A stretch of 33,467 bases of DNA from Nonomuraea sp. MG754425 (GCF_021699195.1 NZ_SSXE01000112.1:1-33467); one strand, 5' to 3'. Shown: positions 1-8,300, counted from the stretch's first letter. The notes: generated by a model not told the origin, from the letters alone. Program-made: numbers and translations.

Positions 1-920
1 TGCTCGTCCGGGAGCGGTGCGGGTACGGGGCCGGCCGGGTCGGCGAGCTCCGCCAGCCGCCGCCGCGCCTCGGCCGCGTCGAGCCGCTCCCCGGGGTCGC
101 GGCGCAGCATCGCCGACAGCACCCCGGCCAGCGGGCCCACGTCGGCCTCCAGCGCCACGACCCCGCGGGCGGCCTCCCGCCTCAGGGCGTGGGCGGCCAC
201 CGGGTCCGGCCGGCCGCCGTCCCGGTCCCCGTCGTGAGCCGAGGGCCTGGCCGCCGCCCCCCGGCGCGGCGGTCCGCCGGCGACCAGCGCGTACACGGTG
301 GCCGCGAGCGAGAACACGTCCGACTTCGGCTCCGGCTGCCCCCGCACGACCTCCGGCGCCGCGTAGCCGGGGGTGTAGCTGACCGCGCTGTTGGGAGTGA
401 TCGTCTCGGTGCCGCCCACCCGGTACGCCGCTCCGAAGTCGGCCAGCTTGGCCGTCCCGTCACCGGTCACGACCACGTTGCCCGGCTTGACGTCGCAGTG
501 CACGATCCCCTCGGCGTGCAAGGCGGCCAGCGCGCCGGCGATCTGCGCCCCGACGCGCGCGGCCGTCCCGGGGGAGAGCCCCGGCCGCCCGTCCAGGCTG
601 CCGCCCGGCACGTGCTCCATCACCAGCCACGACGCTGCCCTGCCGCGCACCGCGTGGTAGAGCGTGACGACGTGCGGATGGCTGAACCTGGCCAGGGCCC
701 GCGCCTCGGCCCACAGCCTGTCGAAGCCGGCGGAGCCGGTCACGGCCAGCCGTTTGAGCACGACCTCGCGCCCGAGTTCCAGGTCGCGGGCGAGCCACAC
801 GTCGCCGGCCCGGCCCCCCGCGAGGTCGCGCACCAGCCGGTAGCGCCCGTCGACGGTCGTGCCCGGCCGGACGGCGGCTCCCCTCGGAGGCGGTACGGAG
901 ACCCGTCGCAGGAAGCGCAC
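1..920 (-). CDS. Serine/threonine protein kinase, partial (C-terminus outside window)
   Basis: Hanks-type kinase that phosphorylates Ser/Thr on unknown targets. About 306 residues lie here and the frame runs off the left edge, so a usual C-terminal linker, membrane helix or sensor cannot be seen. Visible motifs: a nucleotide loop GGRAGDV (residues 35-41, first Gly of the usual pattern replaced by Ala), Lys56 in VVLKRL, Glu72 of helix C, catalytic loop HCDVKPGN (141-148), DFG (161-163) and APE (188-190). The catalytic Asp is kept, but the Arg of HRD is Cys, so this is a non-RD kinase and need not depend on activation-loop phosphorylation. The start is a GTG at 920. An in-frame TAG lies four codons upstream and no well-spaced Shine-Dalgarno is present, so the message may be leaderless. 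It is divergent from the small secreted gene at 1069. Confidence 0.9.
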   Translation of the reverse strand, partial: MRFLRRVSVPPPRGAAVRPGTTVDGRYRLVRDLAGGRAGDVWLARDLELGREVVLKRLAVTGSAGFDRLWAEARALARFSHPHVVTLYHAVRGRAASWLVMEHVPGGSLDGRPGLSPGTAARVGAQIAGALAALHAEGIVHCDVKPGNVVVTGDGTAKLADFGAAYRVGGTETITPNSAVSYTPGYAAPEVVRGQPEPKSDVFSLAATVYALVAGGPPRRGAAARPSAHDGDRDGGRPDPVAAHALRREAARGVVALEADVGPLAGVLSAMLRRDPGERLDAAEARRRLAELADPAGPVPAPLPDE

Positions 921-961
921 CCCTCGAATCTAGCGAGTGAGCGATCGGACACGCAGCGCTT

Positions 962-981
962 CACCGGGACCGGTCCCGGTG
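962..981. promoter_or_regulatory. Perfect 20-bp palindrome between divergent kinase and secreted-protein genes
   Basis: The sequence caccgggacc followed by ggtcccggtg reads identically on both strands. It lies 42 bases upstream of the kinase GTG and about 46 bases upstream of a possible -10 box for the plus-strand gene. No T-tract follows on either strand, so an operator is likelier than a terminator. The binding protein is unknown. Confidence 0.45.
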
Positions 982-1007
982 TGATCGCCGCACACTGGGC
1001 GGGCTGA

Positions 1008-1032
1008 GATCTCGCCCCGAGATCCCTATGCT
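1008..1032 (+). promoter_or_regulatory. Candidate promoter with overlapping inverted repeat
   Basis: gatctcg (1008-1014) and cgagatc (1018-1024) form a 7-bp dyad with a 3-base spacer. It sits immediately upstream of TATGCT (1027-1032), which fits a TAnnnT -10 box. A CTGAGA at 1004-1009 could be a weak -35. Repressor binding here would block the promoter of the gene at 1069. Confidence 0.4.
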
Positions 1033-1068
1033 GCCGTAAGCGACCGAACACGAAGAGCAAGGAGGATC

Positions 1069-1419
1069 ATGTCTCTCACGATCAGGGCCGCCGTCCTGGC
1101 GATGGCGGCGTCCGTCGCCTTTGTCCCCGCCACCGCCGCCACCGCCGCCACCGGGCCCGACCTGCGGGCCTGCCACGACGGCAGGTGCGACCTCACGCTC
1201 ACCCGCAGCGTGTCGTTCCCGGTCAGCTCCCGCTTCGGCATCACCAGGCTGGCCATCTCGTTCGACTCCAGCATCGTCAACGTGAAGGGCACCGGGCCGG
1301 GCGTGTCGTCCCAGGCGCTGCTCGGCAAGGGGGCGTCGGGGTCGGTCAACAACATCGGCGTGCGCGTCGTCTCGCTGTCGGCCGGTAAGGCGGTGCTGAA
1401 GCTGGCGCCCCGGAACTGA
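1069..1419 (+). CDS. Small secreted protein of unknown function
   Basis: 116 residues. A strong Shine-Dalgarno (aaggagg, 1059-1065) precedes the ATG. The N-terminus is a Sec signal peptide: a short basic start, an Ala/Val-rich core and likely cleavage after an Ala-rich stretch near residue 27. The mature part has two close cysteines (ACHDGRCDL) that could form a disulfide. It then has a beta-rich pattern of alternating hydrophobic residues and no recognisable catalytic motif. It stops one base before the stop codon of the convergent phosphatase gene (1420). I do not recognise the family; a role linked to the divergent kinase is only a possibility. Confidence 0.8.
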   Translation: MSLTIRAAVLAMAASVAFVPATAATAATGPDLRACHDGRCDLTLTRSVSFPVSSRFGITRLAISFDSSIVNVKGTGPGVSSQALLGKGASGSVNNIGVRVVSLSAGKAVLKLAPRN

Positions 1420-3597
1420 TCACCACGGGTCGAAGGCGTCGCGCAGGAGCAGCACGGCGACGTCGTCCGTGCGCCGCTCGATCGCGGCCGCCTCCACGAG
1501 CGTCTCGGCCAGGTCGTGCAAGGGCTGGCCGGGCGTGGGGGCGAAGCGGCGGGCCAGGGCGGTGATGGCGTCGCCGAGGTCGAGGCCGGGCTGCTCGATG
1601 AGCCCGTCGGTGTAGAGGGCCAGCACCGCGCCGGGCTCCAGCGGCAGTTCCGTGGTGACGTACTCGGCGTCGGGGTCGATGCCGAGCAGCAGGCCGGGGG
1701 TGGTCTCGACGACCTGGGCCGGCTCGCCCGGCCGGCCCAGGACCGGCGGCAGGTGCCCGGCGCTGGCCACGTACGCGGTGTGCCGGCGCAGGTCGAAGGC
1801 GACGTACAGGCAGCTCGTGAAGCGGTCGGAGGCCAGCTCGACGAGCAGCCGGTTGGTGTGCGCCAGCACGTCGCCGGGGTGGGCCCCGGCGGTGGCGTGC
1901 GCGCGGATGGCGGTGCGCACCTGGCCCATGAGCGCGGCGGCCGTGACGTCGTGGCCCTGCACGTCGCCGATGACGGCGGCGGCCATGGTGTCGCTGAGGC
2001 GGATCAGGTCGTAGAAGTCGCCGCCGATGTCGATGCCGGGCATGGCGGGCACGTATCTGGCGGCCACGTCGAGGCCGGGTACCTGGGGGATCGTGTGCGG
2101 CAGCAGGCTCTGCTGCAGGCACTGGGCGAGCTGGTGCTTGACGTCGTAGAGGCGGGCCCGCTCGAACGCCTGCGCGAGCAGCCCGGCCAGCGCGGTGAGG
2201 GTGGCCCGCTCGTCGGTGCTGAAGCGGTGGGGCCGGTTGAAGGCGAGCACGCAGGTGCCGACGGGCCGTCCCGAGGTGATGAGCGGCAGGAACGCCCACG
2301 CGGACATGTCGTCGGAGCGGACCGCGTCCGGGTAGGCGGCGCGCAGTTGGTCCCAGGTCGCGAAGAACGCCGGCTCGCCCGCGTCGAACGGCCGGTCCTC
2401 GGGCGCGGGCGCGATGATGGGGCGGCCGTCGAACTCGTTGACGGCCGCCTGGCTGTAGCCGCGCGAGGCGGCCACCCGCAGCCGCCCGCCCTTGGCGGTG
2501 AGGATGGCCAGCGCCTGCACGTCGTAGACCGGCATGACGTGGTCGGCCACCAGGTCGAGCACCTCCTGCACGGTCACCGCCCGCGCGAGCGAGGTGGCGA
2601 GCTGCAGGATCTCGTGCACCGCGATGACCCGCAGCACCCGGTCGCCGCCGGTGACGGGGTCCGGCGACTGACCGCGGGACACCGCGCCGGGGGTGATGCG
2701 CAGGGTGACGCCGGTCAGGCCGGGATACAGCCAGAACGACAGCCGCCGCCCGGCGGGGTTGCGCGTGACGAACCAGGTGATCTGCCGGCCGACCACGCAG
2801 GCGCGGTAGCGGTCCTCGTAGGAGGGGTCGGCCAGCCACGGCAGCACCTCCCACAACCGCCGGCCGAGCAGGTCGGGCGGGGAGACGCCGAGCAGGTCGG
2901 CGGCCGGCGCGCTGACCAGCGTCACGCGGCCCTCGACGTCCAGCACGCAGTGTCCCTCGGGCAGGCGGTTGAGGCAGCCCAGCGCGACGAGTTCGGCCCG
3001 CGCGTCCGGTTTATGCGGCGGGTGCGGCCCGAGGTGGCGGGGCCGGGGCCCGGTCTCGACCGGTTGCCCCCGTCCGGCCGCCGCGCGTGCCAGCTCGCCG
3101 AGCTCGGCGCAGGTCCGGTCGATGATCTCGCGCTGCTGGAGGGTGAGTTCCGTCGTCCGCCCCGAGGGCCACATCAGCATGAACCCGCCGACGACCGCGC
3201 CGCCGGTCAGGACGGGGGCGAGGGCGGAGGCGAAGTGGTACGGCAGGGACAGGGCCGCGCCGGGGAACTCGCGGGCCAGGTGCTCGCGCCCGCTGATCCA
3301 CACCAGCCGCCGTTCCTGGACGGCGGCGGCGATCGGCACCGGGTCCCTCGTCCGGACGCGGGACCAGGCTCTGGCGATCGGCGCGGGCAACCCGTACTCG
3401 GCGACCATCCGGAGGACCGTGCGGCTGTCGTCCAGGAGGTACACGGCGCCGATGTGGGCTCCGGTGCGCATGAGGGCTTCGATCAGCAGGTCGTCGATGC
3501 GGGACGAGTCGTTCGCCACGCAGGGGGCCAGGACGCCCTCGTCCGGCACGGCCTCAGCGGACCTTGCTAACGGGACATGAGCCTGCAATCCACTCAA
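1420..3597 (-). CDS. GAF-PAS-GAF-SpoIIE/PP2C serine phosphatase (RsbU-like)
   Basis: Cytosolic PP2C-type phosphatase of the SpoIIE/RsbU group, which usually dephosphorylates anti-anti-sigma factors in partner-switching control of sigma factors. The 725 residues read as GAF (about 30-170), PAS (about 205-310), GAF (about 330-490) and SpoIIE phosphatase (about 510-720). Catalytic and metal-site motifs are present: IDIGGDFYD, VIGDVQGHDV, SAGHLPPVL, LYTDGLIE and a terminal RTDDVAVLLL. There is no membrane segment, so the GAF/PAS domains probably sense a soluble ligand or light. The start is uncertain: TTG 3597 is only two bases after a GGGAGG, TTG 3588 is eleven bases after it, and GTG 3549 is also in frame. 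No antagonist or anti-sigma gene lies next to it. Confidence 0.9.
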   Translation of the reverse strand: MSGLQAHVPLARSAEAVPDEGVLAPCVANDSSRIDDLLIEALMRTGAHIGAVYLLDDSRTVLRMVAEYGLPAPIARAWSRVRTRDPVPIAAAVQERRLVWISGREHLAREFPGAALSLPYHFASALAPVLTGGAVVGGFMLMWPSGRTTELTLQQREIIDRTCAELGELARAAAGRGQPVETGPRPRHLGPHPPHKPDARAELVALGCLNRLPEGHCVLDVEGRVTLVSAPAADLLGVSPPDLLGRRLWEVLPWLADPSYEDRYRACVVGRQITWFVTRNPAGRRLSFWLYPGLTGVTLRITPGAVSRGQSPDPVTGGDRVLRVIAVHEILQLATSLARAVTVQEVLDLVADHVMPVYDVQALAILTAKGGRLRVAASRGYSQAAVNEFDGRPIIAPAPEDRPFDAGEPAFFATWDQLRAAYPDAVRSDDMSAWAFLPLITSGRPVGTCVLAFNRPHRFSTDERATLTALAGLLAQAFERARLYDVKHQLAQCLQQSLLPHTIPQVPGLDVAARYVPAMPGIDIGGDFYDLIRLSDTMAAAVIGDVQGHDVTAAALMGQVRTAIRAHATAGAHPGDVLAHTNRLLVELASDRFTSCLYVAFDLRRHTAYVASAGHLPPVLGRPGEPAQVVETTPGLLLGIDPDAEYVTTELPLEPGAVLALYTDGLIEQPGLDLGDAITALARRFAPTPGQPLHDLAETLVEAAAIERRTDDVAVLLLRDAFDPW

Positions 3598-3689
3598 AAC
3601 CTCCCATACGGGCAGGTTACACGTGCATATGTAGGGATTTGGTTACGTTCCGCCAATATCGCGCTCAGCTCGGAGGCAAGCGCCCAGCC

Positions 3690-4355
3690 CTACGCGCCGG
3701 GCGCGTCACCCTCCGTAGCCGGACCGGACAGGCCGAGCAGCCGGCCGACCAGCCGGTGCATGTGGGCACGGAAGCGCCGCAACTGCTCCTCGTCCTCGAT
3801 GCCGCTGCGCCGCCCGGCCCCGTCCAGCACCCCGCTCAGCACGAAGCCGTGGATGCACCAGATCATCGTGTACGTGGTGTGCAGCGGGTCGGCCCCCGCC
3901 TCGGCGGCCAGCGGGGCGATGCTGTCCACGACGTACGTCGTCAGCGGCTGCGCGCCCTTGGCCTCCAGGTCGGAGATGTCGCTGGCGTCCGACAACCAGC
4001 GGTGCGCCCACAGCGCGGGCACCTCCGGATGCGCCACGCAGAGGTCGATGTAACCGTCGACGAAGTCGTGCAGCGCCCGCGCCCGGTCCTGCGGCGCGGC
4101 CGTCAACAGCGCCTCGGCCCGCAACTGGACGGAGTCGGCCAGGAGGCGGCGAGCCTGCTCCATGACCTCCAGGTAGAGCTCCCGCTTCGCGGCGAAATGG
4201 GCGGTGACCTGCTCCGGCTCCACCCCCGCCGCCTCGGCGACCTGCGCGATGGAGGAGCCGTCGTAGCCGAGCGCGGCGAACAGCCTGGTGGCCGCCCGCA
4301 CAACCAACTCCCGCCCGCCGTCTTCCGCTGCTGCAGAGTCCATGGTGGCGACCAT
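3690..4355 (-). CDS. TetR-family transcriptional regulator
   Basis: 221 residues. A TetR N-terminal helix-turn-helix occupies about residues 15-65 (LVVRAATRLFAALGY, then a recognition segment ending AHFAAKRELYLEV), followed by a variable all-helical ligand domain. The start could be ATG 4355 or the in-frame ATG 4343; neither has a clear Shine-Dalgarno. The gene is divergent from the SGNH hydrolase at 4482. An inverted repeat at 4431-4459 overlaps that gene's probable -10 box, so this protein most likely represses the hydrolase and perhaps itself. The ligand is unknown. Confidence 0.88.
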   Translation of the reverse strand: MVATMDSAAAEDGGRELVVRAATRLFAALGYDGSSIAQVAEAAGVEPEQVTAHFAAKRELYLEVMEQARRLLADSVQLRAEALLTAAPQDRARALHDFVDGYIDLCVAHPEVPALWAHRWLSDASDISDLEAKGAQPLTTYVVDSIAPLAAEAGADPLHTTYTMIWCIHGFVLSGVLDGAGRRSGIEDEEQLRRFRAHMHRLVGRLLGLSGPATEGDAPGA

Positions 4356-4430
4356 AGGTGCGATGGGCCGCCGGGCCTATCACTCGATCGGCAAGAGCCG
4401 GTAAAACCCGACCCGGCGACCGGCGTGTCA

Positions 4431-4459
4431 GAAACGTTCGCTATGGTGCCGAAAGTTTC
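4431..4459. promoter_or_regulatory. Probable TetR operator overlapping the hydrolase promoter
   Basis: gaaacgttcg (4431-4440) and cgaaagtttc (4450-4459) are inverted copies matching at 9 of 10 positions, separated by nine bases. A TATGGT at 4442-4447, which fits a -10 box, lies in the spacer. Binding would therefore mask the promoter of the plus-strand SGNH gene. The site lies between this gene and the divergent TetR gene. Confidence 0.6.
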
Positions 4460-4481
4460 GCCTACCGAGGGGAGCCGCCCC

Positions 4482-5714
4482 ATGTCCCTGCCGCCGGACC
4501 GGCCGGGGGCCGCCGCCCCGACCGGGCGCTGGGTCACCACGTGGACCGCGATGCCCCAGCTCACCGAGCCGGACAACATGCCGCCCCCGCCGTACGCGAA
4601 GGACGGGCTGTCGCTCGCGGACACCACCCTGCGCCAGACGGTCCGCGTCTCGCTGGGCGGGCCCCGGCTGCGGCTGCGGGTGTCGAACGCGTTCGGCGGG
4701 GCGCCCCTGCCGATCAGCCGCGTGGCCGTGGCGCTCCCGGAGGGCGGGGCGTCGGGCGTGCCCGGCGTGCGCCCGGAGACCGTCCGGCCCGTCACCTTCT
4801 CCGGCCGCGCCGGAGCCACCGTCCCGGCCGGGGCGCACGTGGTGTCCGACCCGCTGGAGTTCGGCCTGGCCCCCGGCGCGGCCCTCACCGTGACCATCCA
4901 CCTCGCCCACGGCCTGGCCTCCTCCGCCCTCACCTCGCACCCGGGCTCCAGGACCACCTCCCACCTGGCCGCCGGCGACCACGTGGACGCGGCCCGCCTG
5001 CCCGCCGCCACCCCGGTCGACCACTGGTACCTCCTCAGCGGCGTCGAGGTCTGGGCCGAGCCCGGCGCGGCGACCCTCGTCCTGCTGGGCGACTCCCTGA
5101 CCGACGGCAGGGGCTCCACCACCAACGGCGACGACCGCTGGCCCGACCGCCTGTCCGCCCGGCTCCCGCCGGGCGTCGCCGTCGCCAACCAGGGCGCGGG
5201 CGGCAACCGGGTGCTCAACGACGGGCTCGGCCCGAGCGCCCTGGCCCGCCTGGACCGCGACGTCCTCGCCCAGAGCGCGGCCCGCTGGCTGATCGTCTTC
5301 GAGGGCGTCAACGACCTCGGCACGGCGCGGGCCACCCGGCACGACCAGGAGCGGGTGGTGGACGACCTGCTCGCCGCCTACGAGCAACTCGCCGTCCGGG
5401 CCCGGGCCCGCGACCTGCTCGTGTACGGGGCCACGCTCACACCGTTCGGCGGGCACGACCCCTACGACGACCCGGACGGGCACCGGGAGGCGGCCCGGCA
5501 GACGGTCAACGCGTGGATCCGGGAGTCCGGCCGGTACGACGCCGTGATCGACTTCGACCTCGCCGTCCGCGACCCGGCCGCGCCCCGCCGCCTGTCGGCC
5601 GCCTTCGACGAGGGCGACCACCTTCACCTGAGCCCGGCCGGCTACCACGCACTCGCCCGCGCCGTCCCCCTCGACCTGTTCCACCGCCCGCCGGCGGACG
5701 CGGCCCCGGCATAG
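4482..5714 (+). CDS. SGNH/GDSL-family hydrolase (esterase) with N-terminal beta domain
   Basis: 410 residues. Serine esterase/lipase-type enzyme of the SGNH fold, likely acting on an ester such as an acylated sugar. Residues 1-195 look like a beta-sandwich accessory domain (starting WVTTWTAMPQ). The SGNH domain follows, with LLGDSLTDG (Ser205), Gly block NQGAGGNRV, VFEGVNDLG (Asn block) and the Asp379/His382 pair in DHLHLSPAG, so all four blocks are intact. Relatives with this architecture are usually exported, yet I see no signal peptide: the N-terminus is Pro/Gly-rich and polar. ATG 4482 has gaggggag at 4467-4474. An in-frame ATG at 4443 lies inside the promoter/operator and is less likely. 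Probably controlled by the divergent TetR gene. Confidence 0.88.
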   Translation: MSLPPDRPGAAAPTGRWVTTWTAMPQLTEPDNMPPPPYAKDGLSLADTTLRQTVRVSLGGPRLRLRVSNAFGGAPLPISRVAVALPEGGASGVPGVRPETVRPVTFSGRAGATVPAGAHVVSDPLEFGLAPGAALTVTIHLAHGLASSALTSHPGSRTTSHLAAGDHVDAARLPAATPVDHWYLLSGVEVWAEPGAATLVLLGDSLTDGRGSTTNGDDRWPDRLSARLPPGVAVANQGAGGNRVLNDGLGPSALARLDRDVLAQSAARWLIVFEGVNDLGTARATRHDQERVVDDLLAAYEQLAVRARARDLLVYGATLTPFGGHDPYDDPDGHREAARQTVNAWIRESGRYDAVIDFDLAVRDPAAPRRLSAAFDEGDHLHLSPAGYHALARAVPLDLFHRPPADAAPA

Positions 5715-5786
5715 CAGCGGCCGCCCCGGGTCACGCCGAGCCCGGGTCCGGCTCACCCCGGACCCGGGCCGTCTTGTGCCCCGGGG

Positions 5787-6332
5787 TTACGCCGGGGCCG
5801 GTTGGGCGCAGGGCGGGGCCGGGACCGGCCTGGGCTCCGGGGCGACGCGGCGCAGCCGGCCCGTCTCCACCTCCCAGACGAACCCGTGCACCCGCTCCCG
5901 GTGCGGGATCAGCTCATCCGCCTTCACCCGCGCGATCGACTGCACGACGTCGAGATCGGCGTCCTTGGGGAACGCCTCGGCCGCCCAGTCGGGCCGGATG
6001 CCCGTCTCCTGGTAGACGGCCTCGCGGAAGGCGTCCTCGGTGATCTTCGTGGAGCCGCAGTCGGTGTGATGGATGATCACGATCTCGGTGGTGTCCAGCA
6101 GGCGCTGGCTGATGGACAGGCTGCGGCGCGTGTCGGCGGTGACGACGCCGCCGGCGTTGCGGATGACGTGCGCGTCCCCCTCGGCCAGCCCGAGGACCCG
6201 CCACACGTCGAAGCGCGCGTCCATGCAGGTCACGATCGCCAGCCCCAGGCGCGGTTCCGGCGGCAACCCGGCGTTCGGGTAATTCGCGGCGTACCGCTCG
6301 GCGTTGGCGATCAGCTCGTCGACGACACTCAT
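5787..6332 (-). CDS. Beta-class carbonic anhydrase
   Basis: 181 residues. Cytosolic zinc enzyme interconverting CO2 and bicarbonate. Zinc ligands are Cys36 in TCMDAR and His89/Cys92 in HHTDCG. The Asp38/Arg40 dyad is also present. The compact size and motif spacing resemble the small mycobacterial beta-enzyme type (Rv1284-like). ATG 6332 is preceded by a purine-rich aggagag with good spacing. The C-terminal tail is Pro/Ala-rich. The frame stays open far upstream of this ATG, but that is only antisense to the GH genes. It is divergent from the GH15 gene across a spacer with strong hairpins. Confidence 0.93.
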   Translation of the reverse strand: MSVVDELIANAERYAANYPNAGLPPEPRLGLAIVTCMDARFDVWRVLGLAEGDAHVIRNAGGVVTADTRRSLSISQRLLDTTEIVIIHHTDCGSTKITEDAFREAVYQETGIRPDWAAEAFPKDADLDVVQSIARVKADELIPHRERVHGFVWEVETGRLRRVAPEPRPVPAPPCAQPAPA

Positions 6333-6374
6333 CGGCTCTCTCCTGTCATGTCCGGAGGAGATCTTCCCGTGCCG

Positions 6375-6397
6375 GGGCGGCCGTGTGCGGGCCGCCC
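6375..6397. promoter_or_regulatory. Small hairpin in the carbonic anhydrase/GH15 spacer
   Basis: An 8-bp GC-rich stem (6375-6382 with 6390-6397) closes a 7-base loop. It sits 20 bases upstream of the larger palindrome at 6417 and about 42 bases upstream of the carbonic anhydrase start. On the minus strand it would lie in that gene's leader or promoter. Confidence 0.3.
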
Positions 6398-6416
6398 GCA
6401 AAAGATCTACCTTCGC

Positions 6417-6453
6417 GCCCGCAGGCCCGGGGACGGTCCCCGGGCCTGCGGGC
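6417..6453. promoter_or_regulatory. Perfect 37-bp palindrome between divergent genes
   Basis: Two exact 18-base inverted arms (6417-6434 and 6436-6453) flank one central base at 6435. It lies 84 bases from the carbonic anhydrase ATG and 44 bases from the GH15 ATG. There is no T-tract, and no transcript should end here because both genes point outward. It may be a two-way operator or a leader hairpin. Confidence 0.6.
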
Positions 6454-6497
6454 CCCGATGCCGGGTAGGCGTAGGGGACGTCGGCTGGGGGTGAATC

Positions 6498-8297
6498 ATG
6501 CGGATCGAGGACTACGCGCTGATCGGCGACATGCAGACCGCCGCCCTCGTGGGCAGGGACGGCTCGATCGACTGGCTCTGCCTGCCCCGGTTCGACTCGG
6601 CGGCCTGCTTCGCCGCGCTGCTCGACGAGCCGCGCGCCGGCCGCTGGCTGCTGGCCCCCGCCGACGGCGCGGCCAGGTGCGAGCGCCGCTACCGTCCCGA
6701 CACGCTCGTCCTGGAGAGCACCTGGCAGGCGGACGGCGGCTGCGTGCGGGTGCTCGACTTCATGCCGCCGCGCGGCGAGGCCCCCGACGTCGTGCGCATC
6801 GTCGAGGGCGTGCACGGCCGGGTCGAGATGCGTACGGAGCTGGCGCTGCGCTTCGACTACGGCCGGGTCGTCCCGTGGACCCGCTACGACGGCGGGGAAC
6901 TGGCCGCGGTGGCGGGCCCCGACTCGGCCTGGCTGGACGCCCCCGTGCCGCTCGACTCGCACGCGGGCACCGCCACCGCCGGCTTCGCGGTCGCGGCCGG
7001 TGACCGGCTGCCGTTCGTGCTGACCTGGCAGCAGTCCTGGCTGCCCCGCCCGGCCAGGGTGGACGCCTTCATCGCCCTGGACGACACCGAGAGCGCCTGG
7101 ACCGGCTGGCTGCGCGACTGCGCCTACCGGGGCGACCGGTACGGCGAGGCGGTGCGGCGCAGCCTGCTCACCCTCAAGGCGCTCACCTACGCGCCCACCG
7201 GCGGCATGGTCGCCGCGCCCACCACGTCGCTGCCCGAGCAGATCGGCGGCGGGCGCAACTGGGACTACCGCTACAGTTGGCTGCGCGACGCGGCGTTCAC
7301 CCTGCGCACCCTGCTGGCCTCCGGCTACGAGGACGAGGCCAGGGCCTGGCGCGACTGGCTGCTGCGCGCGGTCGCGGGCGACCCGGCCGACCTGCAGATC
7401 ATGTACACGCTGGACGGCTCCCGCCGCATCCCCGAGTGGCGCGCGGACTGGCTGCGCGGTTACGAGGGCTCGCGTCCGGTGCGCATCGGCAACGCCGCGT
7501 ACGCGCAGGTCCAGCTCGACGTCTACGGCGAGGTCCTCGACTGCCTCTACCAGGGCAGGATGGCCGGTCTGTGCCACGACGACGACGCGTGGGAGCTGCA
7601 GCGCAACCTCATGGACTACCTGGAGGGCCACTGGCGCGACCCCGACCAGAGCCTGTGGGAGATCCGCGGGCCGAAACGCCAGTTCACGCACTCGAAGGTG
7701 CTCGCCTGGGCCGCCGCCGACCGGATGGTCCGCACCGTGGAGGCGGGCCGGCACGGGGGCCCGGCCGACCGGTGGAAGGCGCTGCGTGAGGAGATCCACC
7801 GCGAGGTGTGCGAGCACGGCTACGACGCCGACCGGGGCACCTTCACCCAGTTCTACGGCTCGCGCGGGGTGGACGCGGCGCTGCTGCTCATTCCCCGGAT
7901 CGGCTTCCTGCCGCCGGGCGACGAGCGGGTGGCCGGCACGGTCGAGGTCGTGCGGCGCGAGCTGAGCCGCGACGGCCTGGTGCTGCGCCACCGCCACGAC
8001 CTGGACAACCTCGACGAGCTCACCGGGGGCGAGGGCACGTTCCTCGCCTGCTCGTTCTGGCTGGCCGACGCGCTGGCCATGCTCGGCAGGCGGGACGAGG
8101 CACGCGAGCTGTTCGAGCGGCTGCTGGAGCTGCGCAACGACGTGGGGCTGCTCGCCGAGGAGTACGACACGGCGCTGCGCCGCCAGGTCGGCAACTTCCC
8201 CCAGGCATACAGCCACCTGGCCGTGATCAACACCGCGGCGGCCCTGGAGATGCGGCCCATGACGGCCCTGGAGACGGCGCAGGCCAACGATAGATAA
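6498..8297 (+). CDS. Glycoside hydrolase family 15 (trehalase/glucoamylase-like)
   Basis: 599 residues. Cytosolic inverting alpha-glucosidase; actinobacterial members of this subgroup are often trehalases, others glucodextranase or glucoamylase-like. It has the short N-terminal beta domain (MRIEDYALIGDMQTAALV, with DGSIDWLCLPRFDS) and an (alpha/alpha)6 barrel with GGGRNWDYRYSWLRDA. The likely general acid is the Glu in SLWEIRGPKR and the base is in LLAEEYD, followed by NFPQAYSHLA. There is no signal peptide. ATG 6498 lies just after a short G-rich Shine-Dalgarno-like run. The GH39-like lipoprotein gene follows 96 bases downstream with its own possible promoter, so an operon is uncertain. Substrate (trehalose or alpha-glucan) cannot be fixed from sequence alone. 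Confidence 0.93.
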   Translation: MRIEDYALIGDMQTAALVGRDGSIDWLCLPRFDSAACFAALLDEPRAGRWLLAPADGAARCERRYRPDTLVLESTWQADGGCVRVLDFMPPRGEAPDVVRIVEGVHGRVEMRTELALRFDYGRVVPWTRYDGGELAAVAGPDSAWLDAPVPLDSHAGTATAGFAVAAGDRLPFVLTWQQSWLPRPARVDAFIALDDTESAWTGWLRDCAYRGDRYGEAVRRSLLTLKALTYAPTGGMVAAPTTSLPEQIGGGRNWDYRYSWLRDAAFTLRTLLASGYEDEARAWRDWLLRAVAGDPADLQIMYTLDGSRRIPEWRADWLRGYEGSRPVRIGNAAYAQVQLDVYGEVLDCLYQGRMAGLCHDDDAWELQRNLMDYLEGHWRDPDQSLWEIRGPKRQFTHSKVLAWAAADRMVRTVEAGRHGGPADRWKALREEIHREVCEHGYDADRGTFTQFYGSRGVDAALLLIPRIGFLPPGDERVAGTVEVVRRELSRDGLVLRHRHDLDNLDELTGGEGTFLACSFWLADALAMLGRRDEARELFERLLELRNDVGLLAEEYDTALRRQVGNFPQAYSHLAVINTAAALEMRPMTALETAQANDR

Positions 8298-8300
8298 CGA

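Noticed and set aside
1516..3570. 684-residue plus-strand open frame opposite the PP2C phosphatase
   Set aside because: No motif or ribosome-binding site; antisense shadow of a gene with conserved catalytic blocks.
3564..4481. N-terminal extension of the SGNH hydrolase frame
   Set aside because: It runs antisense to the TetR gene and through the operator; the ATG at 4482 has a proper Shine-Dalgarno.
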